A stretch of DNA of 64,000 nt. Source: Thiobacillus sp. (GTDB lineage: Bacteria; Pseudomonadota; Gammaproteobacteria; Burkholderiales; Thiobacillaceae). Of this stretch, positions 8,713 to 17,950 are shown one piece after another. The notes beneath the pieces were generated by a model that was given only the letters and a program-made list of their open reading frames with translations, made no database searches and was not told the DNA's origin. Where the stretch lies: assembly GCA_024709425.1 (NCBI GenBank), contig JANJWS010000022.1:1-64000 (forward strand). Direction: 5' to 3'. The position numbers and the translations under genes were made by a program. Position 1 is the first letter of the stretch. Each line of letters opens with the position of its first letter.

Positions 8713-9816
8713 TCAGGCGAAGGTGTCGACCAGCCCCCGGCCCGCGCGTGGTGCGCTCGCCAGTCCGGATTCAGCCGCTTCCTCCCCGGCGGCCAGGGAA
8801 GACGTGGCGGGATTCGAAGCCTGATCCTGCGATGGCTCGCTCTGGCTGGGGGTGTCGGCACTCACGCTGGCCTGGCCCAGCTGGATGCCCGCATCACCCA
8901 TCATCTCGCGCAGCCGGGGGAGGGCATCCTCGATGGCCTGGCGAACTTCGGGCTGCACGGCAAAGAAACTGGCGGTCGCCTGGTCGTTGGTGACGTTGAG
9001 TACAACTTGCAGCGGCCCCAGGTTGGGCGGGTTAAGCGTGAGCGATGCACTCTGCTGGGAACCCTTGGCCATCCACACGATTTTCTCGCCCAGTGCCTGA
9101 CCCCACGCCGAGGTGCCGACCTCGGGTGCCAGCCGCGGTGCGGCGGAGGTATTGGTTGCCGGACCGGTATCGGCCGCGGACGGTGCCGTGGCTGCACGCA
9201 GCGGGGCCGCGTTGAGAAGGTCGGTCGGCGCCTCGCCGCTGCGCCCGCTTTCGGCAGCGAGGCGCAGCGCAAACGCGTCGGTCGAGAACTCGCTTTCCGG
9301 GGCAGCCGTCGCTGCCAGCCGTTCCGGCGACCCTAATGCGCCCAGCCTGCTCGCCGGCATGTTGCGGGAGACGCTGGCAAGCAGAGGCGCGGCATCCGCC
9401 TGCAGGGCGATCGTGGGCACGCCTTCGCGGCGTGTGGAGAAGTCGTTTGTTCCGCCGGTCTGGCCAGCGTGCGCCGGCGTGGCGAGCGCTTGGGCCGTCG
9501 ACGTGTACGGCATGCACAGCCCGAGCAGGGCCTCGGCCGATACGGGCTGGATCGGAACGTCCGTCCGCGCGGGCAAAGCCGCTGCCGGGTCAATATCCGC
9601 CATCGGATCCTCGGGGGTCTCCGGCAGGGTGGACAGCAGGGCGACAAGATCCGCTCCAGCACCTGGCATGCGCTCGTCGCCAGGGTTCTGCTGTGCGATT
9701 TCATTCGACAACAGCTGGCTGAATGGCGTATCCGCACATGCCGGATCGGACGGCGGACAGCCGGCCGCTTGCAGGTTCATGGTCGAGACGGGAAGGGCAG
9801 TGGGGGTCGCGTTCAT
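8713..9816 (-). CDS. fliK: Flagellar hook-length control protein FliK
   Basis: FliK measures hook length and switches export specificity. The 367-residue product has a long low-complexity Ala/Pro-rich N-terminal region. The C-terminal Flg_hook domain (LTLNPPNLGPLQVVLNV, FFAVQPEVRQAIEDALPRLR) is followed by an acidic Ser-rich tail. ATG at 9816 is chosen because AGGA lies about 8 bases upstream; an in-frame extension to 9900 lacks such a site. Confidence 0.9.
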   Translation of the reverse strand: MNATPTALPVSTMNLQAAGCPPSDPACADTPFSQLLSNEIAQQNPGDERMPGAGADLVALLSTLPETPEDPMADIDPAAALPARTDVPIQPVSAEALLGLCMPYTSTAQALATPAHAGQTGGTNDFSTRREGVPTIALQADAAPLLASVSRNMPASRLGALGSPERLAATAAPESEFSTDAFALRLAAESGRSGEAPTDLLNAAPLRAATAPSAADTGPATNTSAAPRLAPEVGTSAWGQALGEKIVWMAKGSQQSASLTLNPPNLGPLQVVLNVTNDQATASFFAVQPEVRQAIEDALPRLREMMGDAGIQLGQASVSADTPSQSEPSQDQASNPATSSLAAGEEAAESGLASAPRAGRGLVDTFA

Positions 9817-9830
9817 CGGTTGATTCCTGA

Positions 9831-10280
9831 TCAGGATGGGGTGCGCTTGTGTTGCGCCTGGCGCGTGGCGAATTCGTCCTGCTGCTTCTGCTCGCGCCAC
9901 GATTCACGGCGCAGGGCCGCCTTGTCGGCACGGTCGGCGAGGGTGACGAAGGACATCTTCTTCTGTTCACAGGTCTGCCACGCGCTGCGCGCCTGGCCCA
10001 CACGGTGTTGTGCCTCGTCGACGACTTTCTGCTGGCCCGCGATGGCGCAGTCGAGTTTTTGCATGAAGGCCTGGAAGTTCATGAAGTGCGTGGCGCTGAT
10101 GCCCTGTTCGAGACTGGACTGGCAGCGTGCCGCATAATCGTTCCGATACTGACGCAGCAGATCGAGTTTCTGCATGGCTTCCTCCCCGGCACGCAGCGCT
10201 TCGCCCAGGCGCCGCGCAGCCTCGTCGGTTTCGCGGTGAGCCAGGTCGATCAGTGTCTCGAGGGCGGTGGGGGCGGGCAT
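9831..10280 (-). CDS. fliJ: Flagellar export chaperone FliJ
   Basis: A 149-residue, strongly charged protein predicted to be one long antiparallel coiled coil, rich in Arg, Gln and Glu, as expected for FliJ, the stalk-like partner of the FliI ATPase. It lies directly after fliI in the conserved order. Primary sequence similarity in the family is low, so context carries much of the call. Confidence 0.9.
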   Translation of the reverse strand: MPAPTALETLIDLAHRETDEAARRLGEALRAGEEAMQKLDLLRQYRNDYAARCQSSLEQGISATHFMNFQAFMQKLDCAIAGQQKVVDEAQHRVGQARSAWQTCEQKKMSFVTLADRADKAALRRESWREQKQQDEFATRQAQHKRTPS

Positions 10281-10306
10281 TCAGTACGCTCCTGTGCGGA
10301 TCGGGG

Positions 10307-11707
10307 TCATTGGAAGAGAGTCGCCAGTGCGCCGAGGCTGTCCTGTACGCCGGCGCGCTCGGAGATGTCCTGTTGCAGGAAGCCCTCGATCGCGCCGTTC
10401 AGGCGGATCGCTTCGTCCAGCACCGGATCGCTGCCGGGCGCGTAGGCACCGACATTGATCAGGTCGCGGCTGCGCGCATAGCGCGAGTACAGCTTTTTCA
10501 GCCGGCGCGAGAGCTCCTGGTGCTCCGGCGTGGTGAGCGTGTGCATGGCACGGCTGATCGATTGTTCGATGTCGATCGCCGGGTAATGGCCGCTTTCGGC
10601 GAGGGTGCGGGACAGCACCACGTGCCCATCCAGGATCGCGCGTGCCGCATCGGCGATGGGATCCTGCTGGTCGTCGCCTTCGGTAAGCACGGTATAGAAG
10701 GCGGTGATCGAACCGCCGCCTGACTTGCCGTTGCCGGCGCGCTCGACCAGCGCCGGCAGCTTGGCGAACACCGAGGGCGGATAGCCCTTCGTTGCCGGCG
10801 GTTCGCCGATGGCAAGGGCGATCTCGCGTTGCGCCATGGCGTAGCGGGTGAGCGAATCCATGATCAGGAGCACGTTCTTGCCCTGGTCGCGAAAATACTC
10901 GGCGATCGCGGTGGCGTAGGCCGCGCCCTGCATGCGCATCAGCGGTGGCGTGTCTGCGGGGGCCGCCACCACGGCGGCGCGTGCGAGGCCTTCCTCGCCG
11001 AGAATCTGCTCGATGAATTCCTTGACCTCGCGTCCGCGTTCGCCGATCAACCCGACGACGATCACGTCCGCGCTGGTGTAGCGGGCCATCATGCCGAGCA
11101 GCACGCTCTTGCCGACGCCTGAGCCGGCGAACAGGCCCATGCGCTGCCCGCGTCCCACCGTCAGCATGCTGTTGATCGCACGCACGCCGACGTCGAGGAT
11201 GTCGCGGATCGGGGCGCGTGCCAGCGGGTTGGTGCTGCGTCGGCTCAGTGGCGCGGTGACGCCTGTGGCGAGCGGTCCGTGGCCATCGAGCGGACGGCCG
11301 TTGCTGTCGACGACACGACCGAGCAGCGATTCCCCCACCGGCAAATGGCGGGTCCGGTCGCTCGGCCGCCGCCGTGGGTGGTTGACCTGGCCCGGACCGG
11401 GGAGCGTGGGGATCACCTCGGCCGGAAACACGCGTGCACCGGGAACGATACCCTCGACGTCCCCCTGCGGCATGAGGAACAGCCGCGTGCCGTCGAAGCC
11501 CACCACTTCAGCGTCGATCTGGCTGCCGTTGGGCAGCGGAACGTTGCAGGCGCTGCCGACCGGCAGGTTGAGACCGACCGCCTCCATCACCAGGCCGGCG
11601 ACGCGGGTGATGCGGCCGGTCACCTGCATCGGCTCCGCAATGGCGACCAGTTCACGACAGTCGTCGAGGAAGGCCTGCCAGCGTTCGGTGTGGGCGAGGG
11701 TGGACAT
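10307..11707 (-). CDS. fliI: Flagellum-specific ATPase FliI
   Basis: FliI energises flagellar export with FliH and FliJ. The 466-residue protein shows the F1-ATPase-like core: Walker A in [17 protein letters not shown], Walker B in [18 protein letters not shown] and the [18 protein letters not shown] segment typical of FliI. Length and position between fliH and fliJ fit. Confidence 0.98.
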   Translation of the reverse strand: MSTLAHTERWQAFLDDCRELVAIAEPMQVTGRITRVAGLVMEAVGLNLPVGSACNVPLPNGSQIDAEVVGFDGTRLFLMPQGDVEGIVPGARVFPAEVIPTLPGPGQVNHPRRRPSDRTRHLPVGESLLGRVVDSNGRPLDGHGPLATGVTAPLSRRSTNPLARAPIRDILDVGVRAINSMLTVGRGQRMGLFAGSGVGKSVLLGMMARYTSADVIVVGLIGERGREVKEFIEQILGEEGLARAAVVAAPADTPPLMRMQGAAYATAIAEYFRDQGKNVLLIMDSLTRYAMAQREIALAIGEPPATKGYPPSVFAKLPALVERAGNGKSGGGSITAFYTVLTEGDDQQDPIADAARAILDGHVVLSRTLAESGHYPAIDIEQSISRAMHTLTTPEHQELSRRLKKLYSRYARSRDLINVGAYAPGSDPVLDEAIRLNGAIEGFLQQDISERAGVQDSLGALATLFQ

Positions 11708-11719
11708 GTCGGGACAGCC

Positions 11720-12358
11720 TCAGGCCAGCCAGTCGGTGGATTGCCCGAGTGCCGTGGCCAGGCGCTGCCAGCGGGTCGGCAGGGTGGCGTCGATCTGGTT
11801 GCCGGGCGTTTCGATGCGGCAGCCACCGGGCTCGAGCTGCGGGTCGTTGGCCAGTTGCCAGCCGCTGCGGGTCAATTCGTCACCCATGTGCCGCTGGGCC
11901 AGTGCCGCATCGTCCGGATGCAGGCACAACAACGCGGGTTGCTGCACGGCAGGCAGGTAGCGCACCGCTTCGCGTATCACCGGCAGCACCAACTCAGGGC
12001 GAACCGCCAGTGCGGATTTCAGCATGGCACGGGCGAGGTCGAGCGACAGTTCGAGGATCTGTCGGGAGATCTGCTCGTCCGCTCCGGCAAGCGCCTGGGT
12101 GAACGCATCCGCCAACGCACGCAGTCGGGCCGCCTCGGCCGCGGCTTCGCGCAAGCCTTCCGCACGCCCTTCGGCGTGACCGGCGGCATGGCCCTCCTGG
12201 CGTGCCTGCTCCTCGATTCGGGCGATCTGCTCGATGGTCGGCAGCACGACTTGCGAAGCATTCGCTTTTGCCGGTACCCGCGTGGGCGAATCGAAACTCG
12301 CCGGCTCCCACGGCTGGCAGGCAGGCTGTTCCGCGGCCGAGATCACGCAACTAGACAT
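11720..12358 (-). CDS. fliH: Flagellar assembly protein FliH
   Basis: FliH is the peripheral stator-like partner of FliI. The 212-residue product has a variable N-terminus and an Ala/Glu/Gly-rich helical repeat (GHAAGHAEGRAEGLREAAAE), typical of the FliH GxxxG stretch. The C-terminal domain resembles V/F-type ATPase subunit E/delta. The start overlaps the fliG end by eight bases. Confidence 0.93.
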   Translation of the reverse strand: MSSCVISAAEQPACQPWEPASFDSPTRVPAKANASQVVLPTIEQIARIEEQARQEGHAAGHAEGRAEGLREAAAEAARLRALADAFTQALAGADEQISRQILELSLDLARAMLKSALAVRPELVLPVIREAVRYLPAVQQPALLCLHPDDAALAQRHMGDELTRSGWQLANDPQLEPGGCRIETPGNQIDATLPTRWQRLATALGQSTDWLA

Positions 12359-13346
12359 AGGCTTCCTCGCCCTTCGGTCCGAGCATGATCTGGCCCTCGT
12401 CGGCCAGTCGACGGACGATCATCAGGATCTCGCGCTGCTGGGCCTCCACTTCCGATAGACGCACCGGCCCCTTCGATTCCAGGTCCTCACGCATGGTTTC
12501 CGCGGCGCGCTGCGACATGTTCTTGAATATCTTCTCCCGCATCTCGTGGGTGGCCCCCTTGAGTGCGATGATGAGCGAATCGGACTGCACCTCGCGCAGC
12601 AGCAGCTGCACGCCACGGTCGTCGATGTCGAGGATGTTCTCGAAGGTGAACATTTCGTCCATGATCTTCTGCGCCATGTCCGGATCGTAGTTCTTCAGGT
12701 AGTCCATCGCCGAGGCTTCATTCTCGCCGCTCATGAAATTGAGAATGTCCGCCGCGACGCGAGTACCGCCCATCGCCTGTTTCTTCAGCACGTCGCTGCC
12801 GGACAGCAGTTTGGAGAGGACATCGTTGAGCTCGCGCAGGGCCGACGGCTGCACGCCGGAGAGCGTGGCGATACGCAGCAGCACGTCATTGCGCAGCCGT
12901 TCGGTGAAGCAATGCAGGACTTCGCAGGCCTGGTCGCGCTCCAGATGCACCAGAATCGTCGCGATGGTCTGCGGGTGCTCGTTGTGGATGAGGTCGGCCA
13001 CCGAGTCCGCATCCATCCACTTCAGGCTTTCGATGCCGCTGGCGTCGCCGCCGCCGCCGAGAATGCGGTTGAGCAGCGAATTCGCCTTGTCGTCGCCCAA
13101 CGCCTTTTTCAGCACGCTGCGGATGTATTCGTCCGAATCGAGGCCCAGGTTCGAATTCTGGTCGGCAACCACGTTGAAGTCGTTCAGAACCGTTTCGACC
13201 GTTTCCTGCGGGACGGCCTTCATGGCGGTCATGGCTTCGCCCAGCTTCTGCACTTCGCGCGGCCCGAGGTACTTCATGACCTCCGCCGCGCCTTCCTCGC
13301 CCAGCGCCAGCATCAGGATGGCGCCCTTGGTCACCCCGTCAGTCAT
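12351..13346 (-). CDS. fliG: Flagellar motor switch protein FliG
   Basis: FliG links the MS ring to the C-ring and contacts MotA. The 331-residue product shows the middle-domain signature NEHPQTIATILVHLE and the C-terminal torque helix region with charged residues (REVQSDSLIIALKGA, DLESKGPVRLSEVEAQQ). It overlaps fliF by eight bases and fliH by eight bases. Confidence 0.98.
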   Translation of the reverse strand: MTDGVTKGAILMLALGEEGAAEVMKYLGPREVQKLGEAMTAMKAVPQETVETVLNDFNVVADQNSNLGLDSDEYIRSVLKKALGDDKANSLLNRILGGGGDASGIESLKWMDADSVADLIHNEHPQTIATILVHLERDQACEVLHCFTERLRNDVLLRIATLSGVQPSALRELNDVLSKLLSGSDVLKKQAMGGTRVAADILNFMSGENEASAMDYLKNYDPDMAQKIMDEMFTFENILDIDDRGVQLLLREVQSDSLIIALKGATHEMREKIFKNMSQRAAETMREDLESKGPVRLSEVEAQQREILMIVRRLADEGQIMLGPKGEEAYV

Positions 13347-14967
13347 TTTTGTCCACCCAGGTCTTCACGATATTGGCGACGACGCGCGGATCTTCGCTCG
13401 CCAGCTTCTGTGCCCGCGACAGATTGTCCTGATAGCTGCGCTGACCGGGCGGAAGCGCCATGGTGTCGGTACCCGCGCCATGCGGCAGGGCACCCTGTGG
13501 AGCAGGCAGCGGGGCTGGCTGGATTTCCGAGATCTTCTTCATCATCGGCTTGAGCGCACGCAGGTAGATGAACAGCAGGGCGAGGCCGATCAACAGGTAG
13601 CGCCCCGCATCCTTGCCCATCTGGAGCGTCGACGGCTGTTTCCACAGCGGAACTTCGGGAATTTCTTCCTTCTCGGCGCTGGCGAAGGGGGTGTTCACGA
13701 CGTTGACGGAATCCCCCCGCTCGGCGTTGAAGCCCATCGCTTCCTTGACGAGATCGGTGATCTGCGCCTTTTCGGCGTCGGAGAGCGCCGCCATCGAAAC
13801 CTTGCCGTCCTGGCCGATCGTCTTGCGGTAGTTGACCACCACCGCCACATTCAGGCGTTTCAGCCCGCCCATGCCTTGCTGCACGTACTGGATGGTCTTG
13901 TCGACCTCGTAGTTCACCGTGGCATCCTTGCGGGTGTTGGTGGCCGGCGAGGTCGCCGACGCGCTGGCATTCGCTTGTGCCTGGGGCGTGATTGGTGCAG
14001 TCGCCGGTGCCGGTGGCTGATTGGAGAGCGCACCCGGCACCCCACCCGCCGCGGCCGCGCCGTTCACCGCCTCGCTGGTCTGCTGGCTGCGGATCACCAT
14101 GGCATCCGGCGTCTGGTTGGGCTTGTACGATTCCACGGCCTGCTCGCTGCGGGAGAAGTCCACGTCGGCGGTCGCCTCCGCACGGACATTGCCGGGCCCG
14201 ACGATGGGCGTGATGATGGACTCGATGCGTCGTGCCACGCTCTGCTGCAGTTCCTGAACGTACTTGATCTGGCTCGCATCGAGGCCTGGCGTCATCCCCG
14301 GCTTGCCGCTTTCCGACAGCAGGTTGCCGTTCTGGTCGACCACGGTGACATTCTTTGTCGACAGCTCGGGCACGCTGCTCGCCACCAGGTGCACGATCGC
14401 GCTGACCTGCTGGGTGTCGAGAGGGCGCCCCGGGTGCAGATTGAGCAGTACCGAAGCGGTCGGCGCCTTCTGTTCGGACACGAAGATGGAGGACTTCGGG
14501 ATCGCCAGATGCACGCGCGCCGCCTGGACCGCCGAGACCGACTCGATCGAGCGTGCCAGCTCACCTTCCATGGCCCGCTGGAAGTTCACCTGTTCGACGA
14601 ACTGTGAGGAGCCGAGCTTCTGGTTTTCCATCAGCTCGAAACCTACGTTGCCGCCCTTGGGCAATCCCTGGGAGGCCAATTTCAGGCGCGCGTCATGCAC
14701 CTTGTCGGCCGGCACCAGCACCGCGCCGCCGCCTTCGGCGTATTTGTAGGGCACGCCCATTTTTTCCAGCTCGGCCACGATGGCGCCGCCGTCGCGGTCG
14801 CTGAAGTTCGAGAACAGCACGCGGTATTCGGGCTGGCTGCCCCACATCCATACCGCGGCCATCACCGCGACCGTTGCCGCCGCCCCCAGCATCAGCATGA
14901 GCCTGCGCCCGCCCGGTGTGCGGGTCAGGTCCATCACGTTTGCCGGTACCACCATCTCGCCTGCCAT
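13339..14967 (-). CDS. fliF: Flagellar MS-ring protein FliF
   Basis: FliF builds the MS ring, the first flagellar structure. The product (542 residues from ATG 14967) has two membrane helices, near the N-terminus (LMLMLGAAATVAVMAAVWMW) and near residue 440 (LLIGLALLFIYLRALKPM). Between them lie the ring-building motifs, for example the YEVDKTIQY region. A longer start at 15024 exists. 14967 is preferred because GAAGGAGC lies 6-7 bases upstream and because the candidate promoter would start transcription almost at 15024. The C-terminus overlaps fliG, its binding partner. Confidence 0.95.
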   Translation of the reverse strand: MAGEMVVPANVMDLTRTPGGRRLMLMLGAAATVAVMAAVWMWGSQPEYRVLFSNFSDRDGGAIVAELEKMGVPYKYAEGGGAVLVPADKVHDARLKLASQGLPKGGNVGFELMENQKLGSSQFVEQVNFQRAMEGELARSIESVSAVQAARVHLAIPKSSIFVSEQKAPTASVLLNLHPGRPLDTQQVSAIVHLVASSVPELSTKNVTVVDQNGNLLSESGKPGMTPGLDASQIKYVQELQQSVARRIESIITPIVGPGNVRAEATADVDFSRSEQAVESYKPNQTPDAMVIRSQQTSEAVNGAAAAGGVPGALSNQPPAPATAPITPQAQANASASATSPATNTRKDATVNYEVDKTIQYVQQGMGGLKRLNVAVVVNYRKTIGQDGKVSMAALSDAEKAQITDLVKEAMGFNAERGDSVNVVNTPFASAEKEEIPEVPLWKQPSTLQMGKDAGRYLLIGLALLFIYLRALKPMMKKISEIQPAPLPAPQGALPHGAGTDTMALPPGQRSYQDNLSRAQKLASEDPRVVANIVKTWVDKND

Positions 14968-15033
14968 GTATTGCTCCTTCGATCCGGAACCCTGCGAGCC
15001 CTGCGGCCCTCGGGATTTCGCCATGTGATCGAA

Positions 15034-15060
15034 TTATCGGCAGCGGCGCCGCTTTCATTC
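15034..15060 (-). promoter_or_regulatory. Candidate FliA-like promoter for the fliF operon
   Basis: On the minus strand the sequence has a perfect sigma-28 -10 octamer, GCCGATAA, at 15041-15034. The element 11 bases upstream (GAATGAAA) is a poor -35. A GC-rich palindrome (AGCGGCGCCGCT) fills the spacer. Transcription would begin near 15027, between the two possible fliF starts. The function remains uncertain because class II flagellar operons are often sigma-54 dependent. Confidence 0.4.
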
Positions 15061-15178
15061 AGCGGAATAGAAGTGGCTTTACCTTCTTTATCGTCTTTAT
15101 GGGGCGACAGGAACCCGCATAAGGTGAGCGCGTGGAAATCCGCCGTCCGGCGGCGGAATGAGGAAAAAGGAGTCTGCA

Positions 15179-15523
15179 ATGAGCATTGGCGCAATCGACA
15201 CCAGCCGCATCGAAGCCATGGTCGCCCAGCTGAAGGCGGCCGCCGCGCAGGCGACGCCCGCATCGGGCGGGGCGCAGCAGGCCGCCCCGGCCGTTTCGGC
15301 GCCCGGCTTCCAGAACGCCCTCAAGGCCTCGCTCGATCAGGTCAACGGCATGCAGCTTCAGGCCCAGAACATGGCCCAGCGCTTCGAAATGGGGGATACG
15401 ACGGTGAGTCTTTCCGACGCCATGATCGCCCTGCAAAAGTCCAGTATCGCCTTCCAGCAGACGGTCCAGGTGCGCAACAAGCTGGTACAGGCATACCAGG
15501 ACATCATGAATATGCCGGTTTAG
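15179..15523 (+). CDS. fliE: Flagellar hook-basal body protein FliE
   Basis: FliE joins the MS ring to the proximal rod. The 114-residue product ends in the conserved helical region (SDAMIALQKSSIAFQQTVQV, RNKLVQAYQDIMNMPV). ATG 15179 is chosen because AAGGAG lies seven bases upstream; an in-frame ATG at 15158 has no such site. It is transcribed away from fliF, an arrangement seen in several betaproteobacteria. Confidence 0.96.
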   Translation: MSIGAIDTSRIEAMVAQLKAAAAQATPASGGAQQAAPAVSAPGFQNALKASLDQVNGMQLQAQNMAQRFEMGDTTVSLSDAMIALQKSSIAFQQTVQVRNKLVQAYQDIMNMPV

Positions 15524-15578
15524 GCGTGAGGCGTGCGGATTCGCCGGCTCGCGCCGCTCCGCGTTCACCCAGTACGGA

Positions 15579-15986
15579 TCAGTGCTCGCCCTTGGTCTTG
15601 CGCATGCCGGCAAGGCGGTTGCCCTGTTTCTGCGGCCCGCCCATCGGGAAAAGATCATGGAGGTGATGGTTGGTGCCGCGCTCCGGACCCCAGGCGGCGC
15701 GGAAATGACGGATCATGTCGCGCACCTGTGCCTGGACCTGATGCTCGTCGTAGTACTCGCGGATGAAATGGATCACATCCCAGTGTTCGTCGGTCAGGAC
15801 GAGTTTTTCCTGCTCGGCGAGCGCACGCGCAAAGTCCTCGGACCACTCTTCCATGTTCAGGATGTAACCCTCCGGGTCGGTCAATACCTCCGATCCGTTG
15901 ACCACGAGCTTGCGCGTGTAGATGGCATACGGGTTGGCCGTGTTGACCGCATCCTCGCGGTAATTGATCTTGGGCATGTGGCGCAT
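15579..15986 (-). CDS. DsrC/TusE-family protein without cysteines
   Basis: The 135-residue product has the DsrC fold signature: VNGSEVLTDPEGYILNMEEW, then LTDEHWDVIHFIREYY and the C-terminal arm GGPQKQGNRLAG. In DsrC and TusE this arm carries one or two redox Cys. Here the usual positions are occupied by Asn and by a GEH terminus, and the whole protein has no Cys. It therefore cannot act as a sulfur carrier in the known way and may be regulatory or structural, as suggested for Cys-free DsrC homologues. An AGGAGG site 7 bases before ATG 15986 fixes the start. It lies downstream of the nar genes and a cytochrome, after a 150-base gap with an AT-rich stretch (TATATT on the minus strand) that could be its own promoter. 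Confidence 0.85.
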   Translation of the reverse strand: MRHMPKINYREDAVNTANPYAIYTRKLVVNGSEVLTDPEGYILNMEEWSEDFARALAEQEKLVLTDEHWDVIHFIREYYDEHQVQAQVRDMIRHFRAAWGPERGTNHHLHDLFPMGGPQKQGNRLAGMRKTKGEH

Positions 15987-16136
15987 AGTACGTCCTCCTG
16001 AATCACTTCCTGATACAAGCGAGCCCCCGCCGGCTGCCGAGGCCGCTTGGGGTGCTCCTTTCGAAATTAAGAATATACCCAAATACAAATATCCGATAAA
16101 GCCCCGGCCATGATGCCGCTCGGCCGTTTGATTGCC

Positions 16137-16556
16137 TTACGATCCGCTGCCTTCCAGCGTCTCGATATAGGCGCCCAGATTGACGATGTCCTCGTCCGAC
16201 AGTTCCTTCGCCCACGGTGCCATCAGGTTCGTCATCGGCCCCACTGTCGCTCCATTGCGATACTGCTTCAGCATGTGTTCGACATAGCCGGCGGGACGTC
16301 CGCCGATCGGCGGCGTGAACTTGCCGCCGTGGCCGGTGCGGTGGTGGCACAAACGGCAGATCGCTTCGTATTTTTCCATGCCGGCACGCACCTTGGCGCC
16401 GCGTACCGGATCATCTGCCTCGATACGCGCGACCTTGGCGAGATCGGGGCCCTTGCGGTTTTCCGGGTCGCCGCGCGCGATGATGGTTTGTGCAGTGAAG
16501 TGCACGCCCAGGCCCACAGCGACGATCAGCAGGATCCACCAGTATTTACGCAACAT
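16137..16556 (-). CDS. Membrane-anchored monohaem cytochrome c
   Basis: A 139-residue class I cytochrome c. An N-terminal hydrophobic helix (YWWILLIVAVGLGVHF) has no obvious cleavage site, so it is probably a membrane anchor. One CRLCH haem site lies near residue 67, followed by a His/Gly-rich loop and a candidate axial Met in GPMTNLMAPW. AAGGAG lies six bases upstream of the ATG. It sits downstream of narI on the same strand, so it may serve electron flow in nitrate respiration, but no direct partner is shown. Confidence 0.88.
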   Translation of the reverse strand: MLRKYWWILLIVAVGLGVHFTAQTIIARGDPENRKGPDLAKVARIEADDPVRGAKVRAGMEKYEAICRLCHHRTGHGGKFTPPIGGRPAGYVEHMLKQYRNGATVGPMTNLMAPWAKELSDEDIVNLGAYIETLEGSGS

Positions 16557-16636
16557 GCCGACTCCTTCCGTGGGGCAGGGCAGGGACTGCGCAGGGGCTC
16601 TGGGAAATCATGGCGATACGTGAAGGCGAGGCGGAA

Positions 16637-16658
16637 CTGCCACCCCGGAGGGTGGCAG
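16637..16658. other. Strong hairpin between narI and the cytochrome c gene
   Basis: CTGCCACCC, a four-base CGGA loop, and GGGTGGCAG form a perfect nine-base-pair stem in the 128-base gap. No T-run follows on the minus strand. It looks like an RNA-stabilising or processing stem at the end of the narGHJI segment rather than a classic terminator. Confidence 0.5.
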
Positions 16659-16684
16659 GAAGCCGGGTACTGCGGGGCAGGCGC

Positions 16685-17401
16685 TTAACGCGCTGCGGGG
16701 AGGTTGCGCTTGGTGCGCACGATCTGGTACGAGCGGGTCAGATAGCCGATCGGGAAGCTCCAGATGTGGACCAGACGCGTGAACGGGAACAGCAGGAACA
16801 ACGTCAGTCCGAGCGCCAGATGGATCTGGAACACCGTCTCGACCTGGCCCACCAGTTCCGGCTTGGCGTCGAACAGCACGATGCTCTTGGCCCACTGCGC
16901 CAGCGACATCATGGTGTCGGCGCTGCCTTCCGCGGCGTGGTGGAAGGTGGTGAAGGTGGTCGCCAGGCCGAAGAACAGCGTGATGAGCACCCAGGCCAGG
17001 ATGAAGATATCCGAGGTGCGGCTGGTGGCGCGCACGCGGCGGTTGGTGAGGCGACGTGCCATCAGCATCAGGCCGCCGATCATGGCCAGCACACCGAGGA
17101 AGCCACCGCCGTACATGGCGATGCTCTGCTTGCCCAGTGAGGACAGGCCGATCGTGTCCCAGATCGCGTACGGTGCCAGCAGACCGACCAGATGGCCGAA
17201 GAAGATGCCGATCACGCCGATGTGGAACAGGTTGCTCGCCAGCCGCATGTTCGCCGTCGACAGGATCTGGCTCGATGCGCTGGTCCAGCCATACTGCTCG
17301 CGGTCGAATCGGATCCAGCTGCCAACCACGAAGACGGTCAGACAGATGTAGGGATAAAGCCCAAACAGGAAGTAGTTCCAGCTGAAGATGTCTTGGTTCA
17401 T
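16685..17401 (-). CDS. narI: Respiratory nitrate reductase gamma subunit NarI
   Basis: NarI is the dihaem cytochrome b that oxidises quinol and anchors NarGH. The 238-residue product has about five membrane helices, starting with NYFLFGLYPYICLTVFVVG. It contains the expected haem-ligand His residues (FHIGVIGIFFGHLVG and the C-terminal FTRLVHIWSFP). AAGGAG precedes the ATG. Confidence 0.97.
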   Translation of the reverse strand: MNQDIFSWNYFLFGLYPYICLTVFVVGSWIRFDREQYGWTSASSQILSTANMRLASNLFHIGVIGIFFGHLVGLLAPYAIWDTIGLSSLGKQSIAMYGGGFLGVLAMIGGLMLMARRLTNRRVRATSRTSDIFILAWVLITLFFGLATTFTTFHHAAEGSADTMMSLAQWAKSIVLFDAKPELVGQVETVFQIHLALGLTLFLLFPFTRLVHIWSFPIGYLTRSYQIVRTKRNLPAAR

Positions 17402-17411
17402 TTCTTACTCC

Positions 17412-17936
17412 TTAGGCGGCCAGGCGGGTGAGCGTGGCGCGGCTTTTAATGATGGAAAGCAACGGCGCGTAGGGGCTGCCAGCCTTGGCCAGGTTGTCGG
17501 CCAGGACGGTCAGCACCTTGTTGGCATCGGCCAGGAACGTCGTCGCTTCGGTGTCTTCCAGCATCGCGGCGAATTCCAGGATCAGCGGCAGGTAGTCCGG
17601 CAACTCGTTGGTCGTCGTCTGCACGCCGTAATCCTTGTACAACTCGCCAAGGTCGATCAGCGCTGGGCCACGGTTCCTGTCATTGTCGTCACCGAAGAAA
17701 TGGTGCGTCAGATGCAGGCTGTGTTCCGGCGTCAGGTCGAAGGTCTTGACGTAGCTCGCCTGAAGCTCGGTAAGGGGTTGCTGCGCCACGTAATCGAGAA
17801 ACGTGCGCAGCGTGTCCTTTTCCGAACTGTCGATGTCTGGGCTCCTGCCGATCTCGACACCGATTTCCGGGATTGCGTCGATCAGGTCCTGATCGGGGTA
17901 ATCCAGCAGCGCCGAGAGTATTTTGTACAGAGCCAT
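17412..17936 (-). CDS. narJ: Nitrate reductase assembly chaperone NarJ
   Basis: NarJ guides molybdenum cofactor insertion into NarG and is not part of the final enzyme. The 174-residue product has the TorD/NarJ helical pattern, starting LYKILSALLDYPDQDLIDAIPE with the family motif SLHLTHHFFGDDNDRN in the middle. It is shorter than the enteric NarJ (about 235 residues), mainly at the C-terminus. It lies between narH and narI as usual. Confidence 0.95.
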   Translation of the reverse strand: MALYKILSALLDYPDQDLIDAIPEIGVEIGRSPDIDSSEKDTLRTFLDYVAQQPLTELQASYVKTFDLTPEHSLHLTHHFFGDDNDRNRGPALIDLGELYKDYGVQTTTNELPDYLPLILEFAAMLEDTEATTFLADANKVLTVLADNLAKAGSPYAPLLSIIKSRATLTRLAA

Positions 17937-17950
17937 GATCGGTCCTTTCC

